Positions 29,719 to 37,976 of a stretch of DNA of 64,000 nucleotides are shown one piece after another. Made by a program: the position numbers and the translations under genes. Under the pieces are notes generated by a model. The model did no database searches, had not been told where the DNA came from, and saw only the letters and a list, made by a program, of their open reading frames with translations. Numbering within the stretch: position 1 is the first letter of the stretch; the number at the start of each line of letters is the position of its first letter. This DNA is from an uncultured Alteromonadaceae bacterium. Lineage in GTDB: Bacteria > Pseudomonadota > Gammaproteobacteria > Enterobacterales > Alteromonadaceae. The DNA lies in contig CAJXMO010000003.1 of NCBI GenBank assembly GCA_913056495.1, positions 186,001 through 250,000 of the forward strand, in the 5' to 3' direction.

Positions 29719-30810
29719 ATGAAAGAATCTATTATCCATAAATTAGAACTGCTCGAAGAAAGATACGAAGAAGTTCAAGCCATGTTGGGTGATGCTGAAA
29801 TCATCACCAACCAAGAAAAATTTAAAGCCTTATCAAAAGAATATTCGCAGCTTGAAGAAGTTGTAAAAGGGTTTAGAGCATTTAAAGACGCGCAGGAAAA
29901 TTTAGCTGCAGCTGAAGAAATGCTCGAAGAAGATGATGCTGAAATGGTTGAAATGGCAAAAGAAGAAATTAAAGACGCCAAAGCCACGTTAGAATCATTA
30001 GAGCATGAATTGCAAATATTGTTGCTGCCTAAAGACCCGAATGACGACAGAAACTGCTTTATTGAAATTCGAGCCGGTGCCGGTGGTGATGAAGCCGGGA
30101 TCTTTGCCGGTGATTTATTCCGTATGTATTCACGTTATGCCGAAAGTAAACGATGGAAACTTGAGCTTATCAGTGCGAATGAGAGTGAGCAGGGCGGCTA
30201 TAAAGAAGTGATTGCCAAAATTAATGGTGACGGCGCTTACGGTGAAATGAAATTTGAATCTGGCGGTCATCGAGTGCAGCGCGTACCTGAAACTGAATCA
30301 CAGGGCCGAATTCATACCTCTGCCTGTACAGTTGCTGTATTACCTGAAATTCCGGAATCAGAAGCCATTCAGTTAAATCCAGCTGATATTCGCACAGATA
30401 CCTTCCGGGCATCCGGTGCCGGTGGTCAGCACGTTAACAAAACGGACTCGGCTATTCGGTTAACCCATATTCCAACCGGAATTGTTGTTGAATGTCAGGA
30501 TGAGCGTTCGCAACATAAAAACCGTGCAAAAGCGATGTCTGTATTAGTGGCACGTATTCAGGCTGTGGAAGATGAAAAACGTCGAAGCGAAGAAGAATCG
30601 ACCCGCCGCAGTTTAGTTGGTAGTGGTGACCGTTCTGAACGTATTCGTACCTATAACTATCCGCAAGGTCGAATTACTGATCATAGAATCAATTTAACCC
30701 TGTATAAGTTAAATGATGTGATTGCCGGTGATTTAAGTGCTGTACTGGATCCTTTAGTGCAGGAACATCAGGCTGATCAGTTGGCTGCATTATCAGACAG
30801 TGATCATTAA
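29719..30810 (+). CDS. prfA: Peptide chain release factor 1
   Basis: 363 residues. The GGQ peptidyl-hydrolysis loop is [19 protein letters not shown], and the stop-codon-reading PxT-type motif lies in [14 protein letters not shown]. It terminates translation at UAA and UAG. It starts 9 bp after hemA. The next gene, prmC, methylates the glutamine of this GGQ, so enzyme and substrate are co-transcribed. Confidence 0.97.
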   Translation: MKESIIHKLELLEERYEEVQAMLGDAEIITNQEKFKALSKEYSQLEEVVKGFRAFKDAQENLAAAEEMLEEDDAEMVEMAKEEIKDAKATLESLEHELQILLLPKDPNDDRNCFIEIRAGAGGDEAGIFAGDLFRMYSRYAESKRWKLELISANESEQGGYKEVIAKINGDGAYGEMKFESGGHRVQRVPETESQGRIHTSACTVAVLPEIPESEAIQLNPADIRTDTFRASGAGGQHVNKTDSAIRLTHIPTGIVVECQDERSQHKNRAKAMSVLVARIQAVEDEKRRSEEESTRRSLVGSGDRSERIRTYNYPQGRITDHRINLTLYKLNDVIAGDLSAVLDPLVQEHQADQLAALSDSDH

Positions 30811-30825
30811 TTTTACGGATTCGGT

Positions 30826-31689
30826 TTGTTTAACCCACCTTTAACGATAGAGCAAGCCTGGCGCCAGGGTGCCGGCTTGCTGATTTGCTCAGATTCTGCC
30901 ACGCTCGATAGCCAACTGCTGTTATTAAAAGCACTGGATAAAGATAACCGGGCTTATTTGTTAACCTGGCCTGAAAAAATCCTAAGTGAAGGGCAAATTA
31001 GCCAATTTGAATACTTAATTACGCAAAGGCTTGAAGGCCGACCGATTGCGCATTTAATGGGTTACAGAGAGTTCTGGGGACTGGAACTTAAAGTAAATGC
31101 TTCTACTTTGATACCTAGACCGGACACCGAAATTATTATCGATACCGTGTTAGAACTGTATCAGGATAAACTCGACAAACCGCTCAATGCACTGGATTTA
31201 GGCACAGGCACAGGCGCAATTGCACTGGCGTTAAAATCTGAATGCCCGGCATGGCAGTTAGACGCGGTTGAATACGACAAAGCTGCATTTGAGCTGGCCA
31301 AATTAAATTCATCCCGCCTAAATTTGCCGGTTGATGTTTACCATGGCAGCTGGTTTGAACCTTTACCCGAATTAAATTCATACCACTTAATTGTCTCGAA
31401 CCCCCCTTATATAGATGAGCAGGACCCGCATTTAACGCAGGGCGATGTGCGCTTTGAGCCAAAATCAGCACTGACCGCTGAAAATGATGGCCTTGCTGAT
31501 ATTGAAGTGATTGTTGATAAAAGCCGTTGCTATTTGCAGCAAAACGGTTATTTAGTGATTGAGCATGGATATCAACAAGGGCAAAGCGTGCAGGCTATTT
31601 TTCAACAATATCCGGAATTTACAGATATTCAAACCCGTGAGGATTTGGCTGGTCAGCCAAGAATTACGCTGGCACGCTTTTTTCGTTAA
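30826..31689 (+). CDS. prmC: Peptide chain release factor N5-glutamine methyltransferase
   Basis: 287 residues. The helical N-terminal domain begins FNPPLTIEQAW and contains HLMGYREFWG; the SAM domain has ALDLGTGTGAIALAL and the NPPY motif in VSNPPYID. It methylates the GGQ glutamine of RF1 and RF2. Start is a TTG at 30826 with a weak ribosome-binding site, 15 bp after prfA. Length is close to the usual 276-290. Confidence 0.94.
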   Translation: MFNPPLTIEQAWRQGAGLLICSDSATLDSQLLLLKALDKDNRAYLLTWPEKILSEGQISQFEYLITQRLEGRPIAHLMGYREFWGLELKVNASTLIPRPDTEIIIDTVLELYQDKLDKPLNALDLGTGTGAIALALKSECPAWQLDAVEYDKAAFELAKLNSSRLNLPVDVYHGSWFEPLPELNSYHLIVSNPPYIDEQDPHLTQGDVRFEPKSALTAENDGLADIEVIVDKSRCYLQQNGYLVIEHGYQQGQSVQAIFQQYPEFTDIQTREDLAGQPRITLARFFR

Positions 31690-31775
31690 TTTCTTGTGAG
31701 ATTCAAGCTCTTAATCTAATTTTAAATAAAAGTATTTTATTACTTTTCATCGATTAAGCCGTTGGAATCCACTTT

Positions 31776-33323
31776 ATGTCTGATAATTTTTTATTTTTTG
31801 ATGAAGAACCGGAAGAAATCCCCACTGATACTTTACACGATATCCAAAAATGGAAAGTACTGATTGTTGATGATGAAGAAGAAGTTCATGCCGTTACCAA
31901 ACTTGCGCTGAATGATTTTACGTTTCACAACCGGAGCCTGGAATTTATCAGTGCTTATTCGGGTGAAGAAGCTAAACAAACGATTCTAGACCATCCGGAC
32001 GCCGCCATTATTTTATTGGATGTTGTGATGGAAACCGATGATGCAGGTCTTAAAGTCGTTGATTTTATTAGGAATCAGGCCAATAACCAATTTGTGCGTA
32101 TTATTCTTAGAACGGGCCAACCGGGACAGGCTCCCGAGCGTCAGGTCATTGTCAATTATGATATTAATGATTACAAATCAAAAACCGATTTAACGGCTCA
32201 AAAGCTCTTTACTGTAGTGATGTCCAGTTTAAGGTCCTATCGCGATATTATGGCCCTTGAGAAAAACCGTAATGGTTTGGAAACCATTATAAAGGCCTCG
32301 GCGAATCTGTTTAGCAATCATTCTATGGAAACTTTTATTCAGGGGTTATTGCGCCAGATTACGTCCATTATTTCATGCTCTGACGAGGCCATGTATATTA
32401 CTTCTTTGGTCGCTGATGATGAGAGCGGAGACGGCCGCTTGGTCATTGTCGCCGGTCAGGGGGAGTTTTCGGGGCTGGAAGGGAAAAGCTTATTTGAAGT
32501 GATTAGCCCACAACAAAGAGATGATTTTAATAAAGCGATTACTGAAAGAAATATTGTTTATGGTGAAGACTATGTAATTGCCTATTGTAAGAGCCGCTCA
32601 GTGCGCGGAGCATTATTATATATTTCAAATATCGCTGAGCCTTTAGCTGAAACTGATCGACATTTAATTGAACTCTTTACCCAAAATGTGCAAATTGCAT
32701 TCGATAATGTGTTATTGACACAGGAAATTGAAGAAACACAAAAAGAAGTGGTTTATCGCTTGAGCGAGGCTGTCGAGTGCCGCTCTAAAGAAACTGGTAA
32801 TCATGTTAAGCGGGTCGCTCAGTATTGCCGCGTATTGGCAGAGTTGCTTGGCTTAGCGGATAAACAAATTGAAGAGTTGGTATTAGCCTCACCTTTACAC
32901 GATATTGGTAAAATCGGTATTAGCGATGATATTTTGCATAAGCCGGGTAAACTGACTGATGAAGAAAGGCAAGTGATGCAAACACATGCTGAATTGGGTT
33001 ACCGGGTATTACAAGGCAGCAAAAAGCCGATTATTTCCGCTGGTGCGATTATATCGCTGGACCATCATGAAAAATGGGATGGTAGTGGTTATCCAAACGG
33101 TAAAACGGGTGAAGAGATTCATTTGTATGGTCGAATTGTGGCAATTGCGGACGTGTATGATGCCCTGAGAAATAAACGCTGCTATAAACCTGCCTGGTCT
33201 AAAACAGAGACGCTGGCTTTAATTGAGCAGGAAAGTGGCAAACATTTTGATCCACAACTAGCCAGTATTCTAATTAATCATATTGATAAATTTGAAGAGA
33301 TACTGGCCAGTTACCCCGATTAA
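31776..33323 (+). CDS. Response regulator with DUF3369 and HD-GYP phosphodiesterase domains
   Basis: 515 residues. A receiver domain (about 25-150) has VDDEEE and the phospho-acceptor in LLDVVMET. A middle DUF3369 region (about 165-320) is followed by an HD-GYP domain with HDIGKIGI, HAELGYRVL and HHEKWDGSGYPNG, all metal and GYP residues intact. Such proteins hydrolyse cyclic di-GMP. Together with the GGDEF regulator at 4.8 kb it gives opposing activities, but no kinase is adjacent to either. Confidence 0.92.
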   Translation: MSDNFLFFDEEPEEIPTDTLHDIQKWKVLIVDDEEEVHAVTKLALNDFTFHNRSLEFISAYSGEEAKQTILDHPDAAIILLDVVMETDDAGLKVVDFIRNQANNQFVRIILRTGQPGQAPERQVIVNYDINDYKSKTDLTAQKLFTVVMSSLRSYRDIMALEKNRNGLETIIKASANLFSNHSMETFIQGLLRQITSIISCSDEAMYITSLVADDESGDGRLVIVAGQGEFSGLEGKSLFEVISPQQRDDFNKAITERNIVYGEDYVIAYCKSRSVRGALLYISNIAEPLAETDRHLIELFTQNVQIAFDNVLLTQEIEETQKEVVYRLSEAVECRSKETGNHVKRVAQYCRVLAELLGLADKQIEELVLASPLHDIGKIGISDDILHKPGKLTDEERQVMQTHAELGYRVLQGSKKPIISAGAIISLDHHEKWDGSGYPNGKTGEEIHLYGRIVAIADVYDALRNKRCYKPAWSKTETLALIEQESGKHFDPQLASILINHIDKFEEILASYPD

Positions 33324-33340
33324 ACTAGGGGTATTGTTTT
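33312..33340 (+). terminator. Terminator after the HD-GYP gene
   Basis: TACCCC and GGGGTA form a 6-bp stem around a 10-base loop containing the stop codon, followed by TTGTTTTG. It lies between convergent HD-GYP and panB genes. Confidence 0.6.
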
Positions 33341-34074
33341 GTTTCAACTTCTTCTCTGTATTGAGTGGCTACTTTTAAAATGGTATCACTGACATGTGCG
33401 TACTGTTTTGAAAAAGGTGGCCAATAATCACCAATCCCCAGAGCGTCATTAATCACCAGCACCTGGCCATCGGTTTCACCGCCTGCACCTATGCCAATCG
33501 TTGGAATGTTAAGCGTTTGTGTGAGTTTCTCACCGAGCTCTGCGGGTACATGCTCTATTACTATCATACCGGCACCGGCTTTTTCCAGTTCGACAGACTC
33601 ATCAATAATTTGCTGGGCTTCAGCTTGGCTTTTACCGACTTTTTTGAAGTTGGTTGCTTTTTGTGGTGTTAAGCCAACGTGTGCAACCACTTCAATGCCT
33701 TCATTGACAATGGCTTTTACAGCATCAAAATACGGGCCTTCCAGTTTTACACTGTCAGCACCGGCTGCAATTATACGTTTAGCATTGGCAACTGCATCAT
33801 CCACATTTTCATAAGTTAAATGGGGTAAATCTCCAATAATATGAGTATTGGGTGCGCCGCGACGAACGGCTTCAATATGATAAACCATATGCTCCATAGT
33901 CACATCACGAGTACTGCTAAATCCCATTTCGACCATACCGACAGAGTCGCCAACCAAAATCGTTAAAATACCAGCCTGTTCTATGCTGCGGGCAACCGGG
34001 CAGTTATAAGCCGTTAACATGCTAATTCTGCGTTTGCCTTTGAGTTGCTGAAGTTGTTTGAGTGTTTGTTTCAT
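33325..34074 (-). CDS. panB: 3-methyl-2-oxobutanoate hydroxymethyltransferase
   Basis: 249 residues; the usual length is about 264. It shows SMLTAYNCPVARSIEQAG, LVGDSVGMVEMG with a magnesium ligand, VKLEGP, and TIGIGAGGETDGQVLV. It transfers a hydroxymethyl group to ketoisovalerate to form ketopantoate, the substrate of PanE. Unlike in many relatives, panC is not adjacent. It stops 2 bp from the convergent HD-GYP gene. Confidence 0.95.
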   Translation of the reverse strand: MKQTLKQLQQLKGKRRISMLTAYNCPVARSIEQAGILTILVGDSVGMVEMGFSSTRDVTMEHMVYHIEAVRRGAPNTHIIGDLPHLTYENVDDAVANAKRIIAAGADSVKLEGPYFDAVKAIVNEGIEVVAHVGLTPQKATNFKKVGKSQAEAQQIIDESVELEKAGAGMIVIEHVPAELGEKLTQTLNIPTIGIGAGGETDGQVLVINDALGIGDYWPPFSKQYAHVSDTILKVATQYREEVETKQYP

Positions 34075-34269
34075 AAGCTTTTAAACAATATGCGCTAACA
34101 ATAACGCGAAAGGATACTCTTTTTTAGTTCAATTAAAAAGAAATAAGCGTGAACAAGCTCTTAAGTCAGCGTCAATAAGCTGTTTGAATTCACAGTTTTC
34201 ACGCGCTTTACTGGCAAGGTATTGATAAGCCGTTAGAGTCAGCAAAAACATTTAAGCAAAGGGGTGACT

Positions 34270-34533
34270 ATGAAATTAAACGTTTTATTAGCAGCTTGTA
34301 TCCTGGCGGCTTTTAGTCAAAACGGATATGCAAATGAGCGTAAAGCTGACGGGCGTGATACGGCAAGTGAGCAAGTTATGCGATCACAAAAAGCTCGGGA
34401 GCAAAGAGAGCAAGCGTTAAGCAAACAACTGGAATCAGACTTACATCAGGAACAAAAGGAAGCTCAGGCAAGAGAGCAGCGTGAAAAAGCGCTTGAGCAA
34501 ATTTTTGCAGAGCAGGGCGATTCGAAAAATTAG
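34270..34533 (+). CDS. Small exported charged coiled-coil protein
   Basis: 87 residues from the ATG at 34270, which has AAAGGGG just upstream. A signal peptide (KLNVLLAACILAAFSQNGYA) is followed by about 65 residues almost entirely of charged and glutamine helix with repeated AREQREKAL-like heptads. No recognised family; likely a small periplasmic coiled-coil protein. Monocistronic between panB and a DUF4870 gene. Confidence 0.62.
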   Translation: MKLNVLLAACILAAFSQNGYANERKADGRDTASEQVMRSQKAREQREQALSKQLESDLHQEQKEAQAREQREKALEQIFAEQGDSKN

Positions 34534-34604
34534 CCTAAAATGATTGCAAATTGTTCAATAATTCATAATGATAGCTGCTTAACCTGACACATTAAGGAGC
34601 TATC

Positions 34605-34967
34605 ATGTCAGAATTTGAGCCTAACAATTCTCAACCCGGTTTATCTGTGCAAGAAGACGCAGCGAAAACCAATGCACTGATTGCCTATGGATTAATGGCT
34701 GCCGGTTTATTTACGGGCATTTTTTGGTTTGTTGGTGCTTTCTGGGGGATGATAAAAGCATCAGAAGCGCGTGGCACCCGATTTGAAGACCATTTTAAAA
34801 ATATATCTACTATTTTTTGGTGGGGGCTGTTATTTACCATTATCGGATTTATAACCCTGTTTTTTATAGTTGGCTATTTTATATTAATAGGTGTTTGGAT
34901 TTGGTCGGTCTTTAAATTGGTTAAAGGCATCGCCAATATCACTTCGAATCGATCTTATTATCCTTAA
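34605..34967 (+). CDS. DUF4870-like membrane protein
   Basis: 120 residues. A polar N-terminus is followed by three hydrophobic segments (about 27-48, 65-83 and 86-106) with the family-like core ARGTRFEDHFKN between the first two. This resembles DUF4870 small membrane proteins of unknown function. AAGGAG lies 6 bp before the ATG. Single gene, followed by tandem repeats. Confidence 0.72.
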   Translation: MSEFEPNNSQPGLSVQEDAAKTNALIAYGLMAAGLFTGIFWFVGAFWGMIKASEARGTRFEDHFKNISTIFWWGLLFTIIGFITLFFIVGYFILIGVWIWSVFKLVKGIANITSNRSYYP

Positions 34968-34980
34968 ATAATTGTTACCG

Positions 34981-35094
34981 CTGGTTCCCACGCAGAGCTT
35001 GGGAACCAGCAGAAAGTTCATACTCACAAATACTGCCAGACGCTGGGTAAACCCGCGGCTAAGGTTTTCTTGTAGGTCGCCATTTATGGCGAAA
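34981..35094. repeat. Tandem intergenic repeat, copy A, with nested palindromes
   Basis: Bases 35001-35094 recur at 35131-35224 with one mismatch (35035 G versus 35165 A). Copy A begins with an inverted repeat, GGTTCCCA (34983-34990) and TGGGAACC (35000-35007), and ends with TCGCCAT-TT-ATGGCGA. This is the form of dispersed REP-type palindromic elements. Translations across it are not credible genes. Confidence 0.88.
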
Positions 35095-35110
35095 CAAGCG
35101 ATTTTCACCG

Positions 35111-35224
35111 CCTGTTACCACGTACAGAGTGGGAACCAGCAGAAAGTTCATACTCACAAATACTACCAGACGCTGGGTAAACCCGCGGCTAAGGTTTTCT
35201 TGTAGGTCGCCATTTATGGCGAAA
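35111..35224. repeat. Tandem intergenic repeat, copy B
   Basis: Second copy at an offset of 130 bp. Its 5' palindrome has decayed (GTTACCA instead of GTTCCCA) while the downstream 94 bp are almost identical to copy A, including the terminal TCGCCAT-TT-ATGGCGA palindrome. About 150 bp of AT-rich sequence with no gene separates it from the flavoprotein start. Confidence 0.88.
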
Positions 35225-35374
35225 TATATTCTTCTGTGGTTAACGGCAATCGCTGCTGCCTTGCGTTTATACCATTTGTCATTACAATCCGCTAAACGCC
35301 CAATTTTGTTTTTGCCAAATAATTTTTAAATAAATTCTGCTAAACTACGCCAAATTTTTTTGTAGGCAAAAAGC

Positions 35375-36559
35375 ATGAAACAATTTGATGTGGTGATTAT
35401 TGGCGCAGGCGCGGCAGGGTTAATGTGCGCCGCAACGGCTGGTTATCGGGGTAAAAGCGTTGCTGTTTTAGATATGGGTAAAAAGCCGGGTCGTAAAATA
35501 TTAATTAGCGGCGGCGGGCGTTGTAACTTTACCAATGAAAATGCCAAGCCCGAAAACTATATTTGCCATAACCCTCACTTTGTTAAATCCTGCCTGAGCC
35601 GGTATACCCAGCATGATTTTATCGATTTAGTTGATCGCCATGGTCTGGCATATCACCACAAAACCTTAGGCCAGTTATTTTGCGATAACAGTGCTCAGGA
35701 CATTGTTGATATATTAATGACAGAATGCGAATGGGCGCAGGCAGAGGTTATTTTACGCACAGAAGTCTTAAACGTAATTAAACAGGCAGACGGCTATTGT
35801 ATCTCCACCTCAACCGGTGACTATGGCTGTCAGTCATTGGTGATTGCCTCCGGTGGTTTAACTATGCCAAAGCTGGGGGCCAGCCCGATTGGTTATAAAA
35901 TTGCAGAGCAATTTGGTTTAAAAGTACTACCTACAACTGCAGCATTGGTGCCTTTTACTTTGCACGATCACGACAAACAAAGATTTGATGGCTTATCCGG
36001 CATTAGTATAGATTGCCTGGTGAGTGCTGAAAACGGGCAAAGCTTTCGTGAAAATATTTTATTTACCCACCGCGGATTATCCGGACCGGCCATCTTGCAA
36101 ATATCCTCATACTGGCAAGCCGGGCAGGCGGTCACCATTAATTTATTGCCGAATGAAAACTTAGGCGAGTTAATTGAGAACTGGCGTCAAAACAGCCCTA
36201 AAAAATCACTTAAAAACTGTTTAACGCAAATGTTACCGAGCCGTTTTATTGAAATTTTAATCAATGAACAAGCCATCCCGGATAAAGCGGTTAACCAGCT
36301 CACTCATACTGAAATTAAACAAATTCACGATTACTTCCACAACTGGATCATTAAACCGAACGGCACCGAAGGCTACCGAACGGCTGAAGTCACATTGGGC
36401 GGCGTCGATACCGACGAACTTAGCTCAAAAACCTTCGAAGCCAAAAAAGCCCCCGGCCTGTATTTTATTGGTGAAGTGACCGAAGTGACCGGCTGGTTAG
36501 GCGGCTACAATTTTCAGTATGCCTGGAGTAGTGGAGTTGCTTGCGGATTGGCGGTTTAG
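35375..36559 (+). CDS. HI0933-family NAD(P)/FAD-dependent flavoprotein (YhiN-like)
   Basis: 394 residues, full length. The FAD-binding motif DVVIIGAGAAGLMCA is at residues 4-18, followed by GRKILISGGGRCNFTN and, near the end, TGWLGGYNFQYAWSSG, all typical of the HI0933/YhiN family. The biochemical role is unknown. The last 153 bp, including the stop codon, are repeated at 37347-37499. The gene itself is intact, so whatever placed the second copy left or restored a functional end. Confidence 0.93.
   Translation: MKQFDVVIIGAGAAGLMCAATAGYRGKSVAVLDMGKKPGRKILISGGGRCNFTNENAKPENYICHNPHFVKSCLSRYTQHDFIDLVDRHGLAYHHKTLGQLFCDNSAQDIVDILMTECEWAQAEVILRTEVLNVIKQADGYCISTSTGDYGCQSLVIASGGLTMPKLGASPIGYKIAEQFGLKVLPTTAALVPFTLHDHDKQRFDGLSGISIDCLVSAENGQSFRENILFTHRGLSGPAILQISSYWQAGQAVTINLLPNENLGELIENWRQNSPKKSLKNCLTQMLPSRFIEILINEQAIPDKAVNQLTHTEIKQIHDYFHNWIIKPNGTEGYRTAEVTLGGVDTDELSSKTFEAKKAPGLYFIGEVTEVTGWLGGYNFQYAWSSGVACGLAV
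36407..36559 (+). repeat. Direct repeat, copy 1: 3' end of the flavoprotein gene
   Basis: Codons from DTDELSSK to the TAG stop. It matches 37347-37499 at 148 of 153 positions. The five differences (36451, 36469, 36502, 36547 and the last base of the stop) are all at third codon positions and change no residue. Sequence before and after the repeat does not match between copies. Confidence 0.95.
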
Positions 36560-36609
36560 CCGTTGAGCAATAAACTATAATTTAGTAAAACAGAGCAGAG
36601 AGATTAGCT

Positions 36610-37011
36610 ATGCTAGATATAAGTGCTTTTACCAAATCGTTAGTCAAATTAGAACAAGGTTATGACAGGTATTTACAAGATACAAGCGATGAGCAAATTC
36701 GTGATGGCTTAATTCAACGATTTGAATTTACTTATGAAATCAGTCACAAAATGCTAAAACGCTTTTTAGAGGCAAGCGCGGCCGACCCAACTGAGTTTGA
36801 TCAAGCCAGTTTCCAATATATTATCCGCAGTGCTAATGAAAAAGCTTTACTCAAAGGCGATTGGACTCATTGGCGCTTATATCGTGAAATGAGAGGTAAG
36901 ACTAGTCATACTTATGATGAATCGGTCGCTGTTGAAGTTGTTAAAGGTATACCGGCTTTTATTACTGAAGCTCAGTTTTTACATGCTGAACTTAAAAAAC
37001 GTTTGGATTAA
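36610..37011 (+). CDS. HEPN-type nucleotidyltransferase substrate-binding protein (HI0074 family), probable toxin
   Basis: 133 residues, all-helical. It has the HEPN RNase motif in the form RX4HXY: R95-GKTS-H100-T-Y102, within EMRGKTSHTYDESVA. In characterised HepT-MntA pairs the HEPN protein is an RNase toxin and the tyrosine of this motif is AMPylated by the MNT partner. Five base pairs separate it from the MNT gene. Both genes lie between the two copies of the flavoprotein 3' end, so the pair arrived or moved as a unit. Toxin activity is inferred. Confidence 0.85.
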   Translation: MLDISAFTKSLVKLEQGYDRYLQDTSDEQIRDGLIQRFEFTYEISHKMLKRFLEASAADPTEFDQASFQYIIRSANEKALLKGDWTHWRLYREMRGKTSHTYDESVAVEVVKGIPAFITEAQFLHAELKKRLD

Positions 37012-37016
37012 ATTTA

Positions 37017-37337
37017 ATGCTAGTACACACCAAACCGGAAGCCCTACAGATAACCAATGATGAATGGTTGATTGTTTCTAAGATATTAGCCAAACATGTT
37101 GGCCATTATAAAGTATGGGCTTTTGGATCTCGGGTTCATCCAAATCATCCGAAACCATATTCAGATTTAGATTTAGTTGTGTTTGCCGATAGCCACTTTT
37201 CAATTGCTCAATACAGCGAAATTAAAGAGGCGTTTGATGAGTCAAACTTGCCTTGGAAAGTCGACTTATTAAATTGGTTGACCTTATCTGATTCATTTAA
37301 AACTATTATTCAAAAACACTACATTGAAATTCAATAA
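37017..37337 (+). CDS. MNT-type minimal nucleotidyltransferase (HI0073 family), probable antitoxin
   Basis: 106 residues. The nucleotidyltransferase active site is GSRV (37-40) followed by SDLDLVVF with D50 and D52, and a third acidic residue in WKVDLLNW (D83). MntA-type enzymes transfer AMP to the HEPN partner and neutralise it. The spacing between GS and DxD is 11 residues. Its stop lies 9 bp before the second copy of the flavoprotein end. Confidence 0.86.
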   Translation: MLVHTKPEALQITNDEWLIVSKILAKHVGHYKVWAFGSRVHPNHPKPYSDLDLVVFADSHFSIAQYSEIKEAFDESNLPWKVDLLNWLTLSDSFKTIIQKHYIEIQ

Positions 37338-37346
37338 ACAGATTTT

Positions 37347-37499
37347 GATACCGACGAACTTAGCTCAAAAACCTTCGAAGCCAAAAAAGCGCCCGGCCTG
37401 TATTTTATAGGTGAAGTGACCGAAGTGACCGGCTGGTTAGGTGGCTACAATTTTCAGTATGCCTGGAGTAGTGGAGTTGCTTGCGGGTTGGCGGTTTAA
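37347..37499 (+). pseudogene. Direct repeat, copy 2: orphan 3' end of the flavoprotein gene
   Basis: Encodes the last 50 residues of the HI0933-family protein (DTDELSSK to GLAV) and its own stop (TAA instead of TAG), with no start or upstream domain. The peptide is identical to the intact gene. The copy begins abruptly after the MNT gene and ends at the stop codon. All differences are synonymous, which suggests it came from a functional orthologue. Confidence 0.93.
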
Positions 37500-37501
37500 G
37501 T

Positions 37502-37880
37502 TCAGTTTACACTTCGAGCTAGCTGTATTCCCAAGCGAGTTAATTTGTACCACTCTAAGCGGCTGTTCGGTTTGTCCGGAATTGTCATTTCAATTAAGCC
37601 TACTACCAAAGCAGGTTGTAAATAACGAATGCGGAATGACTTGATATCGCTTAGTGATAAAATATTTTGCAAGGTTTCTAAAATGACGCTGAGTATAAAC
37701 TCTACAAAAAGGCAGAGTTGGCGTTTTGGGTACTTAAATTAATCGCCTGATAATATTCACTTTGATACTGCTGAATCATGCTTTCAACTGGTAGCTGGGC
37801 TAATAGCAGATTCCATTTTGACAAAATTAATGTTTGCCACAACTGTCCCAAACGCCATTACCATCGGTAAAGGTTGATTT
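37502..37880 (-). pseudogene. Decayed Fic family gene, C-terminal half
   Basis: Reading the minus strand, degenerate frames give, in order: a DGNG remnant (about 37853-37866) where the Fic motif should be; RLGQLWQTLILSKWNLLLAQ and LPVESMIQQYQSEYYQAIN; then, after a frameshift at the A-run 37706-37710, VEFILSVILETLQ; and a winged-helix tail with YLQPALVVGLIEMTIPDKPN, ending at a stop at 37502. This is the C-terminal part of a Fic protein with a C-terminal wHTH domain. At least two frameshifts and no start: it is dead. Its stop lies 2 bp from the orphan flavoprotein stop, tail to tail. Confidence 0.85.
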
Positions 37881-37906
37881 TAAGCCATGCTTAAAATTTA
37901 ACTTAT

Positions 37907-37955
37907 TGGCCGTATCTACTTTAAAATGGCCGTATTTGGTCTATAATGGCCGTAT
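37907..37955 (+). promoter_or_regulatory. Three direct repeats at 20-bp period over the fic promoter
   Basis: TGGCCGTAT occurs at 37907, 37927 and 37947, exactly 20 bp apart, ending 22 bp before the fic start. A TATAAT at 37942-37947 lies between the second and third copies. Same-face spacing and overlap with the -10 make this a probable operator array, perhaps for the winged-helix domain of Fic itself. Confidence 0.72.
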
Positions 37956-37976
37956 TAGGCGTTTAGAGAATTTAAT

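Noticed and set aside
33491..33814. 107-codon plus-strand frame
   Set aside because: Antisense to panB with low-complexity serine/threonine composition typical of a complement shadow.
34930..34950. TTCGAATC resembling a tRNA T-loop
   Set aside because: It lies inside the DUF4870-like coding sequence with no cloverleaf around it.
34972..35329. Two similar plus-strand frames and an opposing frame across the tandem repeats
   Set aside because: They are translations of the non-coding 94-bp repeats, hence their near-identical peptides. No ribosome-binding sites.
36407..37499. Interpretation as a classic integrative element with att sites
   Set aside because: No integrase or excisionase between the repeats, and the repeats are 153-bp diverged gene ends rather than short identical cores. 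Homologous replacement fits better, though a lost integrase cannot be excluded.
37441..37644. 67-codon plus-strand frame
   Set aside because: It runs from the orphan flavoprotein end, out of frame, into the antisense of the Fic remnant. Not a gene.
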